Shown piece by piece: positions 18,001 to 25,174 of a stretch of DNA of 64,000 nt (positions within the stretch are counted from its first letter, which is position 1; each line of letters opens with the position of its first letter). The DNA is taken from positions 3,309,001 through 3,373,000 of the forward strand of contig NC_008209.1 of the NCBI RefSeq assembly GCF_000014045.1, written 5' to 3'. The stretch comes from Roseobacter denitrificans OCh 114. Lineage in GTDB: Bacteria > Pseudomonadota > Alphaproteobacteria > Rhodobacterales > Rhodobacteraceae. The notes under the pieces are model-generated. The model worked only from the letters and a program-made list of their open reading frames with translations. It did no database searches and was not told the origin of the DNA. Position numbers and translations under genes: made by a program.

Positions 18001-18364
18001 ATTTTACGTTGTTATCCGCTCCATTGTTCTTATGAAAAGCATTCTGAAAGTCTGGCGCGGGCTTGTAATTTTCATTGTTAATAATTTGGCTTGGGTCATT
18101 GATCGTCGGATCTACCAAAGACTGCCGCGCATAATGCAGGTCTTTGACCTTATCGATCGAGTCGATTTCGCCTTGTAATATATCCAAAGCATCGTCAACT
18201 GATTGCTCTGTGGCATTGATCTTGTCCAGCGTCTTCTGATCGGTCAACGGATCATTCTTAAGCCGCTCATTTTCCGCTTTGCGCTTCTCAAATTTTTCTT
18301 TGATCAGGTCACGGTTACGGTTAAATTTATCGACCAGAAGTTGATCGTCTTGGGTATCAGGCAT
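15011..18364 (-). CDS. Giant RTX calcium-binding protein, N-terminal part
   Basis: 1,117 codons from ATG 18364. Residues about 1-110 are charged and helical. About 210-410 is Ala/Glu/Lys-rich coiled coil (AQGARDKINKVGADVTQIG). About 430-560 is a module with EF-hand-like loops also found in FrpC-type RTX proteins: LVLDLDGDGIELISLDDGG, LALDVNGNGRIDDNSELFG, DDNADGVIDSADAVFDQLL. A globular part follows, then RTX repeats (LTGTVGDDRINGRGGND) and the first copy of the repeated 200-residue module (RILFGAGITLADLEI). There is no N-terminal signal peptide, as expected for type I export. It stops at TGA 15011 after FETGRGGCY, a frameshift. The rest of the gene continues at 15054. The upstream 18365-18634 has no gene and may hold the promoter. 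Confidence 0.8.
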   Translation of the reverse strand: MPDTQDDQLLVDKFNRNRDLIKEKFEKRKAENERLKNDPLTDQKTLDKINATEQSVDDALDILQGEIDSIDKVKDLHYARQSLVDPTINDPSQIINNENYKPAPDFQNAFHKNNGADNNVKYTGPDGQEFIIGTDENGNKFIDTTPENVGTPNFFDKEDLLGHYDLDVEPFIRFGNTEEHAQSSTRAQRQQAFNDSVTPALVGKAGLTDEVEAVKDVVENVETGIENLSDRVQAAQDANEEELRQNVQELNDALDAVKTEAAALPDKARGLFSDADEAADAMLAVLKDPNATEAEKQFAREQLSELGQGIKGLAGDVGKIGENLIDAGKKAKAALDNIDQQGDLQDTKKLLDDVQSAINKAKAAAQGARDKINKVGADVTQIGTNLIERARQKADDLQKKFAEVTDRDSDGDTDAADILKAIGDFGRGILNASPLVLDLDGDGIELISLDDGGVLWDLTEDGFAEFSGWVSADDGLLALDVNGNGRIDDNSELFGSQTIDGFRALRGFDDNADGVIDSADAVFDQLLLWQDSDLSGTSEAAELTTLMDRGILSIDAIAQEVNQTNAGHRVSHISTYTRQGADGAVETRVIEDIWFNYNPVITRYSAEFELDESVLWLPDVRGYGQIADMAVALSLGLPHTQNLRTHLEDFAGLTYQEIFADPDALVERVREILFDWAGVADVGIVTRGPNIDGRAMVFLEKLNGQNFLQRGWNPDPGYYAAQELLTGFHSVVNSTLARIVLQTDGNRLFVDGPVYDTSLDSFSGGTQLDVDVLRDIRDIAQASGRASEIWTQVVRTIEFGTGLERLNTTSQNLLDSYIQQSDPTLDLSQIEALLPFQSNVGINLTGNNNTDDVLTGTVGDDRINGRGGNDTIEGGVGADIIFGGTGNDDLYGDAGPDLIYGDSGDDTYHYSLGNGVDTYDETGTGLDRILFGAGITLADLEISRVSNLDMRIAILNAQNAEILIENQFNYGSGQGHIELLEFADGSTYRLDDKSYHLVGTKFADTLYGVARGALNSDTISGGDGNDVIYAFGPNEREASDNYLFGDGGDDYLVGARGSDTIEGGTGEDVLLGSLGNDLLRGGPDADVIRGEDGDDTIFYALGDGDDTLFETGRGGCY

Positions 18365-18713
18365 GGAAATTTCATACTCTTTTCATTAGTCAGGCAGATT
18401 AAATTATCAACTTCTGATAGATTAAATTACACGGAATTTCGGCTTATTCTTAAGCTTAACAGCAGGTCTGATAGTGTTGAGCTTGGCTGCATACTTCAAG
18501 CAAAATTTCCTGTTTTTGTTAGAAGTTCTGACACGTCCACCATTGAATTCTCTCATTTGAATAAACGTCACTCGGGCATGAGTTGTACGTAGGGCTCGCA
18601 TTTTCCCAACTAGTTGAAAAAATTTGATTGAATTGAGCTGCCCCCCGAAGTTCGGACACTGACGAAAGCTGCGAATTGTTTTCTGCTGATCTTCAACACG
18701 AAGGAGATCGGAC

Positions 18714-19784
18714 ATGTCGAAACGGAGGCAACATCACCCAGAATTCAAGGCCAAGGTCACGTTAGAGGCGCTGAAGGGCGAAGAGACGGTCAGCGAGTTG
18801 GCCAGTCGATTTGGGGTTCACCCAACGATGATCCATCAATGGAAGCGTGCCTTGCTTGAAGGCGCGTCAGGCGTATTTGAGCGTGGCGGCCGGAAGACAC
18901 CGGAAGTCGATGAAGAGCAGGTCAAAGACCTCCATGCCAAGATCGGCGAGTTGGCCGTCGCCAACGGTACGGGGGCTTACGCGGCCCCACTGGGGCCACG
19001 GTCCCCCTAGCTTTGGCAAGAAAGCTCAAACCCTGGACCGGCAAGTGAGGCGCAAGATAATTTAGCCGAGCCTTCCAGATCTGTCTATCGGCAAGCAATG
19101 CGCGTTGCTGTCGATCTCGCGGTCGTCATTTTACTATGAGCCGAAGGGCGAGAGCGAGATGAAACTTGATCTGATGCGCCTGATGGGCCTTATGCCGATT
19201 TATCAGAAGCCCAACACGAGCAGAGCCGCCAAGGGTCACAAGATTTACCCCTATCTGCTGCGTGGGTTGCGGGTAGATCGGCCCAACCAAGTCCCCCTCT
19301 CGGGATCATGCTGCGCATGACCCTGCCGGGCAGTGGGTGTGCCGACATCACGTATCTGCCCATGCGGCGGGGCTTTTTGTATCTGGTCGCGATCATGGAC
19401 TGGCACACACGCAAGGTGCTGGCTTGGCGCATCTCGAACACGCTGGAGGCTGGCTTCTGCGTTGATGCTCTGAATGAGGCGATCCACAAGTTTGGCGCAC
19501 CAGACATAATGAACACCGACCAAGGGTCCCAGTTCACATCGTTTGCTTGGACCGACAGACTGCGGCGCTCGAACGTGAGTATCTCGATGGATGGAAGAGG
19601 CCGTTTTCTCGACAACATCTTCGTTGAACGGTTGTGGCGGTCTTTGAAATATGAATGCATCTATCTGCACGCCTGGGAAACCGGATCTGAGGCGAAGGAT
19701 GGAATCAGAAAGTGGATCGAGTTCTACAATCACAAGCGCCCGCATTATGCCCTTGGCGGCAAACCACCCGCTCTGGTCTACTGA
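18714..19784 (+). pseudogene. Broken IS3 family transposase (orfA and orfB remains)
   Basis: OrfA starts at ATG 18714 with MSKRRQHHPEFKAKVTLEAL (HTH: ASRFGVHPTMIHQWKRALLE). It loses its frame after ...IGELAVAN at an insertion of about 45 bp. OrfB resumes at 19105 (MLSISRSSFYYEPKGE) but jumps from LDLMRLM directly to GLMPIYQKPN. A deletion has removed the usual intervening segment, probably between two similar stretches encoding LMRLM. A second insertion of about 40 bp breaks the frame at 19290-19330. The catalytic part survives (ADITYLPMRRG, NTDQGSQFTSF, FVERLWRSLKYE), ending HKRPHYALGGKPPALVY. It is non-functional. Confidence 0.8.
18971..19007. repeat. Small nested palindrome inserted in the transposase
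   Basis: The outer arms GGGGG (18971-18975) and CCCCC (19003-19007) enclose inner arms GGCCCC (18983-18988) and GGGGCC (18992-18997). The segment is absent from the protein expected for this transposase family, so it looks like a mobile palindromic (REP-like) insertion of about 45 bp. Origin is inferred. Confidence 0.45.
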
Positions 19785-19873
19785 CAGAGATACGAAACAA
19801 CCAACCCCGATCAGCAGGTGTAAAGAGTAGCTTAATTTACGACAGATCCTGTCCAACAAATGGGGAGTAGCTC

Positions 19874-20038
19874 ACGTCCACCTACACCCTGTCTACGCTA
19901 CGCCATGCGGATGATTGGGTCAAAAGCCAGCAGAGCTTCAAAATGCTCGATTGCGCCACTCTGTCGCTTAACGGAGCCGAAGTTGCCGGCATGGATCGCG
20001 ATTTCATGTACTTCGGTAACAACGTCTCAACCACATAA
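19874..20038 (+). pseudogene. C-terminal tail of a lost protein gene next to the IS
   Basis: Starting at the IS right end, the frame reads TYTLSTLRHADDWVKSQQSF and then KMLDCATLSLNGAEVAGMDR, DFMYFGNNVSTT and a TAA at 20036. This is clearly protein-like and has no start codon of its own. The upstream part was removed at the IS. The tail has a beta-rich, secreted-protein character, but I cannot name the family with confidence. Confidence 0.5.
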
Positions 20039-20177
20039 GCAGCGCAAGACGTAACACGCAGCGGACCTTGAAAGCGTAGCTTTCAGGGCTCGCTACGTGA
20101 CTAGAAGGTTTCAGTGAACACATCCGCACACATGCAGCATGGACCTGTCACGCTTTCGTGCGGCCCCACGTGCTCGT

Positions 20178-20395
20178 TTAAGCCACCTTTCGTTCGAAGG
20201 CGATTGGGCTTTTCCGGCCCAGTGCTGAGTGTCGGCGTCGCGGATTGTGGAAGCCATTGTTGTATTCCAAGATCGCCGTCTCAGAAGTCCTGCGTGTTTC
20301 CCAAGGATGCCTCCAGATCAGTTCTGCTTTAATAGGTTTAAAGAACGTTTCAACGGCCGCGTTGTCATAGCAATTACCTTTGCCACTCGTCGATA
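20178..20395 (-). pseudogene. C-terminal remnant of an IS3 family transposase
   Basis: A minus-strand frame of about 72 codons reading SGKGNCYDNAAVETFFKPIK, then ELIWRHPWETRRTSE, NGFHNPRRRHSALGRKSP and IAFERKVA followed by TAA. It holds the last catalytic Glu (AAVETFFK) and the C-terminal motif of IS3 group transposases. Nothing upstream of it survives; it abuts the stop codon of the BOF gene at 20410. It is unrelated in sequence to the three other IS3-type transposases in the window. Confidence 0.7.
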
Positions 20396-20409
20396 CCGTG
20401 GGCTCGCAC

Positions 20410-20751
20410 TCATTCGTAGCGGCCGTCGAGCGTGACGACGGTGCCGTCGGCGTGCGTCAGGGTGCGGGCGTAAATCTCCATCGGGCCAAACAAGTCGTCG
20501 TCGACGAAACCCTCGATCCGCACAGCGTCGCCCACATCCGCCGGCACCCAGTTGCGTCCAACATAGACGCGGACCGTACCGGTATCATCCTGGAGGCGGA
20601 ACTCGTCCTCGTCGGTGATCTGCGCCACTGTACCCTCGACGGTGACAATCGTGCCGCGCTCAAGCGCGTCGATGGGAGTGGGCATGCCTGTCGCGTGCGC
20701 CGTTGTTAATCCAAGGGTGAGAACGGCCGTAATGACGAAGAAGTTTATCAT
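20410..20751 (-). CDS. Periplasmic OB-fold (BOF family) protein
   Basis: 113 residues with a clear signal peptide (MINFFVITAVLTLGLTTAHA). The mature part is a small beta-barrel: RGTIVTVEGTVAQITDEDEF, then RLQDDTGTVRVYVGRNW, ending GDAVRIEGFVDDDLFGPMEI. This 'GxVxxxxDxDEFxLxDxTGxxxV' pattern is that of YgiW/CarO-type BOF proteins. In other bacteria such genes are targets or neighbours of QseBC- and CarSR-type two-component systems, and here a two-component pair lies upstream on the same strand. Its ATG overlaps the stop of the preceding small gene (ATGA), so it is translationally coupled. Role in calcium or stress response is inferred. Confidence 0.75.
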   Translation of the reverse strand: MINFFVITAVLTLGLTTAHATGMPTPIDALERGTIVTVEGTVAQITDEDEFRLQDDTGTVRVYVGRNWVPADVGDAVRIEGFVDDDLFGPMEIYARTLTHADGTVVTLDGRYE

Positions 20752-20925
20752 ATGCTGGGTCCTGTTGCGCGAAGGATCAATCCAAAGGCCACGCCAGCCA
20801 AGACGAGTAGAAGCATCCCGCAGGTCACCGGAATCGCACGCGGCATGCGCACCTCGCCCCCAAAGCCAGGTCCGGAGTTGCTGCAGATCCGTCTCGGTGT
20901 GCTGGTTTGAGAATTGATCTTTCAT
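20748..20925 (-). CDS. Small membrane protein gene with an apparent one-base frameshift
   Basis: The ATG at 20925 has a strong ribosome-binding site (AAAGGAAAATAC) and begins MKDQFSNQHTETDLQQLRTW. After LWG the frame goes astray. Deleting one G from the run of five at about 20855-20860 (minus strand TTTGGGGGCG) joins it to EVRMPRAIPVTCGMLLLVLA, then GVAFGLILRATGPSI and a TGA. The result is a protein of about 57 residues with one membrane helix. Its stop overlaps the BOF start by ATGA, which argues that the downstream frame is real. Function unknown. Confidence 0.55.
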
Positions 20926-20974
20926 GTATTTTCCTTTCGCATGGGTTGGCGTGTTCGCGCGGGTGGTTGGCGCG

Positions 20975-22003
20975 TCAGAAAATGAAGTCGTCGGTCGAGA
21001 TCTGCGATATTTGGGTGTCCTCAAGCCGCAGCGTGTTGCCGCCACCGAAGTCGAGCAGCACATCATCGCCACCGTCGACCACACGGGCGTTGGCGAGCAC
21101 GTCGCCAAGATCGGCATTTCGGGCCGCGCCCGTCAGGCGGATAACGTCTTCGGTGCTGAAGTCCTCGATCACGTCACGCCCGAAGTTGAACACGAAGGTA
21201 TCTGCGCCTGCGCCGCCCTCGAGTGTGTCGTTACCGCGCCCGCCGTTGAGCAAGTCCCGCCCGGCTCCGCCGCTCAGATCGTCGCGCCCGTTGTTGCCGA
21301 AGAGTCGGTCATTGCCGCGTCCTCCATCGAGATCATCATTACCGTTGTCACCCGACAGCCGGTCGTTCCCATCCCCACCGTCGAGGTCGTCGTTGCCATT
21401 ATTGCCGAAGAGGCGGTCATTACCGCCGCCACCGTCAATCTCGTCGTTCCCGCCAAAACCGCGGATGTCGTCATTGCCCGCGCCGCCATCGATCACGTCC
21501 CGACCGCTCGTCCCTGTCAGCCGGTCATTGCCATCCGTTCCGCTGCCCGGAGCCGTAGCAGCAGGCGCAGGCGGCTGTGCCGTCTGGCCGAAGCTGAACT
21601 GCCCTGCGGACAGGTCGTCGATGCTGACGTCCTCGATCAGCAGGCTGTTGCCGCCACCGAAGTCAAGCAGGGTGCTGTCACCACCGTCAACCGTGCGGGC
21701 GACGGAAAGGATGTCGGAGAAGCTGCGCACGCCCAGTCCGGCGTTCAGCTCGATGGTGTCATCGGAGCGAAAGTACTCGATCGAGTCGCGACCCGAGCCG
21801 AAGATAAAGGTGTCGCGCCCGGCACCGCCCACCATCTCGTCGTTCCCGGCCCCGCCATCGAGTATGTCGTTGCCGTTCCCCCCGTAAAGAGCGTCGTTGC
21901 CCGCGCCGCCGCGGAGGATGTCATCGCCGTTCCGGCCGTAAATGTCCTCTCCACGCGAGGTGCCTGTGATAACGTCGTTTCTGTTCGTGCCGTAGATATC
22001 CAT
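20975..22003 (-). CDS. RTX calcium-binding protein with duplicated M10-type domain
   Basis: 342 residues. The N-terminus goes straight into RTX repeats (GGAGNDALYGGNGNDILDGG), followed by a domain of about 65 residues (RDSIEYFRSDDTIELNAGLG; VDGGDSTLLDFGGGNSLLIE). A Pro/Ala linker, a second longer RTX block, and a second copy of the same domain follow (IEDFSTEDVIRLTGAARNAD; VDGGDDVLLDFGGGNTLRLE). It ends ISTDDFIF, an acidic-hydrophobic tail typical of type I secretion substrates. Each RTX loop binds calcium. It lies 97 bases downstream of the histidine kinase gene and upstream of the small membrane and BOF genes on the same strand. Confidence 0.85.
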   Translation of the reverse strand: MDIYGTNRNDVITGTSRGEDIYGRNGDDILRGGAGNDALYGGNGNDILDGGAGNDEMVGGAGRDTFIFGSGRDSIEYFRSDDTIELNAGLGVRSFSDILSVARTVDGGDSTLLDFGGGNSLLIEDVSIDDLSAGQFSFGQTAQPPAPAATAPGSGTDGNDRLTGTSGRDVIDGGAGNDDIRGFGGNDEIDGGGGNDRLFGNNGNDDLDGGDGNDRLSGDNGNDDLDGGRGNDRLFGNNGRDDLSGGAGRDLLNGGRGNDTLEGGAGADTFVFNFGRDVIEDFSTEDVIRLTGAARNADLGDVLANARVVDGGDDVLLDFGGGNTLRLEDTQISQISTDDFIF

Positions 22004-22100
22004 CGAGGTTGTCCCCTGAGCGTTGCGCCGCGATTGCGGCTATTTCGATGAGGACGTATTAGGGGGCCTACCTGACGGGACTCTGACGGGATCGAAAAAA

Positions 22101-23438
22101 TCAGGCGTTGCGATAGCTCAGGCGGAAGAGCGCCCCGCCGCCTTCAGCGTCTTCGGCCGCGACCTTACCGCCCTGGGCGCGTTGCAGCCGATCTACGATC
22201 GACAGACCCAGCCCGCTTCCGCCCGGAACGGCGCACGGCGCCCGCCAGAACGTTTCGTAGAGGCGTTCGCCCGCATACGGCGGAAGGCCGGGCCCTTCGT
22301 CGCGCACGGCGATCTCGGGTCCCGGTCCGACCATGACAATTACGGTGCCTTCGCCTCCGTGCAGGACCGCGTTCTCGATCAGGTTCGTCAGCGCCAGTTC
22401 GACCGCCTCGGCATCCGCCCGCGCCGGGACGGGCGCCTCGGGCATCTCGAGCGAGAGATCCGCCCCTTTCTCGTAGGCGAAGGGCGCGAGCGCTGCTGCC
22501 GCCGCCTCGGCAGGCTCACGCAGATCGAGAGTCGTGGCATCGTCAAGCTGCATACCGTCCGCCCGCGTGGCCGCCAGCACCTGCCGGACCATGCGCGACA
22601 GATGGGCGACGTCACCGCGCAGCCGGTCCGCCGTCTCGCCGGGCGGCAGGGCGTCGACACGCGCCGTCAGCACGGCGACGGGTGTGCGCAGCGCATGTGC
22701 GGCATCGGCGGCGCGGCGTGTCTCGGCGGCTAAAGCTTCGCCCAGCCGGTCAAGCGTGCGCTGCGTTGCCTCCACGAGGTCCGCGATCTCGGCAGGCCAC
22801 TTGGCTTCGGGCGGGGCAACGCCGGCGCCCGGGCGCAAGTCCCGCGCCCAGGCGGAAGCGTCGACCAATGGCCGGAGGCTGCGACGAATAAGCAACCACC
22901 CCGCGCCGGTCAGTAGCAGCACGAGCGGCACGATGGGCAGAAGGACATGCTGGTAGAGTTCGTCCAGATACGCCCAACGGACCAGATGTGCCGGATCTTC
23001 GTCCATAACGAATACCATGCGCAGGCCATCCCTGCGCTCCTGAAATTCGTGGCCTGCCACCGTCAGCGTCCCTCTAGGCCGGTCGATCTGCGTGATCCAT
23101 TCGTCGGCGAAGAGGCCCAAGGCTGCTGGCGGGATTAGCGCGGCGTTCATTGCGTCAAGCACCTCGCCGCTGCGGTCCACCAGCGCGAAGGCGTAGGCGT
23201 TCGGGTGCGCAGCATAGAGGCCCCGCACTGGCGCGTCTGCCGGCAGCATCGCTCCGTCGAGCGCGTCCTCCATGCGCTCGGCCTGGTTGTTGACGGCCTC
23301 CGCCGCGAGGGCCCGGCGGTCGGTGCCATAGTAGAGGCCGACCCCAACTGCGTTGAGTGCGAAGACGATCGCGGCAATCAGGACAAAGCGCGTCGCGAGG
23401 GTGCGCGCCAGAGGCCTTGCGCGGTCGGGGCGGTTCAC
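22101..23438 (-). CDS. Two-component sensor histidine kinase (TctE/QseC type)
   Basis: 445 residues. A membrane helix (FVLIAAIVFALNAVGVGLYY), a periplasmic domain of about 130 residues and a second helix (VLLPIVPLVLLLTGAGWLLI) are followed by the kinase. The H-box is AADAAHALRTPVAVLTARVD, the N-box LTNLIENAVLHGG, then VRDEGPGLPP and the G-box GSGLGLSIVDRLQ. I chose GTG 23438 because it overlaps the response-regulator stop as GTGA; a TTG at 23465 is in frame but less likely. The signal it senses is unknown. The neighbourhood of RTX and BOF genes suggests calcium or envelope stress. Confidence 0.9.
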   Translation of the reverse strand: MNRPDRARPLARTLATRFVLIAAIVFALNAVGVGLYYGTDRRALAAEAVNNQAERMEDALDGAMLPADAPVRGLYAAHPNAYAFALVDRSGEVLDAMNAALIPPAALGLFADEWITQIDRPRGTLTVAGHEFQERRDGLRMVFVMDEDPAHLVRWAYLDELYQHVLLPIVPLVLLLTGAGWLLIRRSLRPLVDASAWARDLRPGAGVAPPEAKWPAEIADLVEATQRTLDRLGEALAAETRRAADAAHALRTPVAVLTARVDALPPGETADRLRGDVAHLSRMVRQVLAATRADGMQLDDATTLDLREPAEAAAAALAPFAYEKGADLSLEMPEAPVPARADAEAVELALTNLIENAVLHGGEGTVIVMVGPGPEIAVRDEGPGLPPYAGERLYETFWRAPCAVPGGSGLGLSIVDRLQRAQGGKVAAEDAEGGGALFRLSYRNA

Positions 23439-24112
23439 GCGCCGTCCCCACGCGGCAGCATCCAACCGATGCCGCGAACTGTCACTATGTTCGCCCCGCT
23501 GCCGGCCATCGCCAGCGTCCGACGCAGGCGCGATATGGAGGCCTCGATGGCGTTGGGGCTCACCTCGTCGTCGAAGCCGTAGACCGCTTCCTCTAGGACG
23601 CGGCGCGCCGAGACTCGGCCTGCGGCGCGCATCAAATGCTCGAGAACCGCAACCTCGCGCCGCCCAAGCGGGACGCCTGTGCCGGCCACCGTAACGCTGA
23701 GCGCGGCGGTGTCGAGCGCAAGATCGCCATGGTTCAGCACCGTTCCCGACCTGTCGCCCGGACGGCGAAGCACCGCGCGACAGCGGGCCACCAATTCTGG
23801 CATCTCGACGGGCTTGACCACGTAGTCGTCGGCGCCCCCGTCGAGCCCGGACAGCCGGTCAGTGAGCTGCTCCCGCGCCGTCAGGACAATAACCGGCACC
23901 GTGCCGTCCCGCCGCAGCGTCGGCAGCAATGCCATCCCGTCGCCGTCGGGCAGGCCGAGGTCCAGCAGCGCGATATCATACTCAGCCAGCGACGACATCT
24001 CGCGCGCCTCGGCCGCGGTACCAGCATGATCCACCGCGAAACCCGCTCGCACCAGCGCGTCCCGAACGGCATCCGCGAGCTGCGGGTGATCTTCGACGAG
24101 CAAGACGCGCAT
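23435..24112 (-). CDS. OmpR-family response regulator
   Basis: 225 residues: receiver domain MRVLLVEDHPQLADAVRDAL with acidic pocket EDH, phosphorylatable Asp in YDIALLDLGLPDGDGMALL, Thr in VIVLTARE and Lys in DDYVVKPVEMPEL. The C-terminal winged helix has LGRREVAVLEHLMRAAGRVS and ISRLRRTLAMAGSGANIVTV. The start at ATG 24112 is preceded by TTGGAAGGAGTCGCA. It is the first gene of a same-strand run: regulator, kinase, RTX protein, small membrane protein, BOF protein. It most probably controls that run, including itself. Confidence 0.9.
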   Translation of the reverse strand: MRVLLVEDHPQLADAVRDALVRAGFAVDHAGTAAEAREMSSLAEYDIALLDLGLPDGDGMALLPTLRRDGTVPVIVLTAREQLTDRLSGLDGGADDYVVKPVEMPELVARCRAVLRRPGDRSGTVLNHGDLALDTAALSVTVAGTGVPLGRREVAVLEHLMRAAGRVSARRVLEEAVYGFDDEVSPNAIEASISRLRRTLAMAGSGANIVTVRGIGWMLPRGDGA

Positions 24113-24631
24113 TGCGACTCCTTCCAAGCGACGTGGGGCATGCCGGAAGATTGCCTGTTCCAGCGCCGCTCGTCCATAGCAGTCCCTGCCGAGCGTGGCG
24201 GACAACCGCCGCGCCCGCCGCTTGGGCGTGAGGGCGCCGCGCCGCAGGTGTGACGAACGGGTGCAGCTAAGCAAGAAAGATGCGTGAAACGCCTCAATCG
24301 TTGCAGTAACGCCCCTACTGGCTTCTAGTCCGCTCGGGCGGTCGGATCTAAACTGATATGAAGCACCATGCTACATCCGTAGCGCACTCCGATAAAGCTA
24401 TCTTTCATGCTCTGTGCAACATCAGGTACTTTGGGCTCGTTGCCGCCATCGGAACTGGTGCAGCATGTGGGCTCAAAAAACCGATCCCCTGAGATCAGGA
24501 CGGCCCATACCGGATCTCTAAAACTGGCAACTAATCCTGCGAAAGCAACTCGCGTATCCGACATTCACTGCAGGTGCACGATCTGGGACAGTTAGATTTC
24601 ACCGTCTGCGAACCGTTCTAGCTGCCCAGAA

Positions 24632-24826
24632 TTAGTCGTGGGCTCCGGCATCAGTCAGTAGCATCTTCAAGAGCGCCTGCTGAGTCAGATTAAAGTTACA
24701 GATAAATGCGCTATGGCGGTCTACCGAATTGCAGTTGCGCTTCGCGTCGGTCGCGCCGTGCACGATTGTTGAGCGGACATCATATGCTTCAAGAAAGGTC
24801 GCTTGAACCTTGGCGCGTTGGCTCCG
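24632..24826 (-). pseudogene. Remnant of a HEPN-domain (ApeA-like) protein
   Basis: A minus-strand open stretch of 64 codons ending in TAA at 24632, with a stop just upstream. It reads AKVQATFLEAYDVRSTIVHG and goes on to FNLTQQALLKMLLTDAGAHD. The segment AYDVRSTIVHG carries the R-x4-H motif that marks HEPN domains, many of which are RNases in defence systems. There is no start codon and the upstream frames look degraded. A related block lies at 8905-8944. The HEPN reading rests on this short motif only. Confidence 0.35.
24782..24821. repeat. 40-bp block repeated at 8905-8944
   Basis: Second copy of the block described at 8905, with two mismatches. It falls within the HEPN-like remnant on the minus strand and encodes AKVQATFLEAY there, against AKVQAPFLEAY at the other copy. 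Confidence 0.5.
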
Positions 24827-25123
24827 CTAGCAGTGCTGCCGAAATCCAAATTGGGAATGCAGATGTCATCGCCGACAAAAATGCAGGATGATGTGCTTCA
24901 AGCTGATTCAAATTCCGATCCCAGTTCCAAGTGGACGAAGGAGACTGGCGTCGAAGTCAATTTCCGACCCTCGAAACAAAAACAATAAATCATCTAATTA
25001 CAAGCTATTCACTAAATCGGCGCGGTCATGAGGTCTGGAGAATATCGGCGCTGAGAGGCTGCTTCCGGCCCTCCCGGCACATGGACCGGTGAATAGCCCC
25101 GCCCGCATAACCCTTGAATGTAG

Positions 25124-25148
25124 TGGAAAAATCCGGCCAAAGCCGGAT
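25124..25148 (-). terminator. Intrinsic terminator of tRNA-Ser
   Basis: On the minus strand ATCCGGC, a TTTG loop, then GCCGGAT form a perfect 7-bp stem followed by five T in total. It lies 27 bases beyond the 3' end of the tRNA gene. Confidence 0.8.
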
Positions 25149-25174
25149 CGGGAGAACGGTTTCTCAAGGACAAG

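Larger units (their letters stand above)
18635..19873 (+). mobile_element. Decayed IS3 family element
   Basis: Imperfect 25-bp inverted repeats bound it: GAGCTGCCCCCCGAAGTT... at 18635-18659 and ...AATGGGGAGTAGCTC ending at 19873 (about 17 of 25 pair). The transposase inside is broken by a deletion and two short insertions. The sequence right of the element is the tail of a gene with no counterpart on the left side, so the insertion came with a deletion or later rearrangement. Confidence 0.75.
24113..25174. other. Gene-poor stretch between the two-component locus and tRNA-Ser
   Basis: About 1.06 kb. The response-regulator promoter should lie just above 24112. There is one uncertain minus-strand frame at 24325-24564 (79 codons, starts MSDTRVAFAGLVASFRDP) without a ribosome-binding site, and a HEPN-like remnant at 24632-24826. 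Plus-strand frames at 24706-24988 are antisense to or overlap that remnant and are not supported. The tRNA terminator is at 25124-25148. No integrase gene was found. Confidence 0.5.

Noticed and set aside
20907..22051. Plus-strand frames of 326 and 375 codons rich in Ser/Pro or Val/Ala
   Set aside because: They are antisense to the RTX gene at 20975-22003; their low-complexity composition mirrors the Gly/Asp repeats on the other strand.
24325..24564. Minus-strand frame of 79 codons
   Set aside because: It could be a small hypothetical gene, but there is no ribosome-binding site and it lies in a decayed stretch. Mentioned only in the gap entry.
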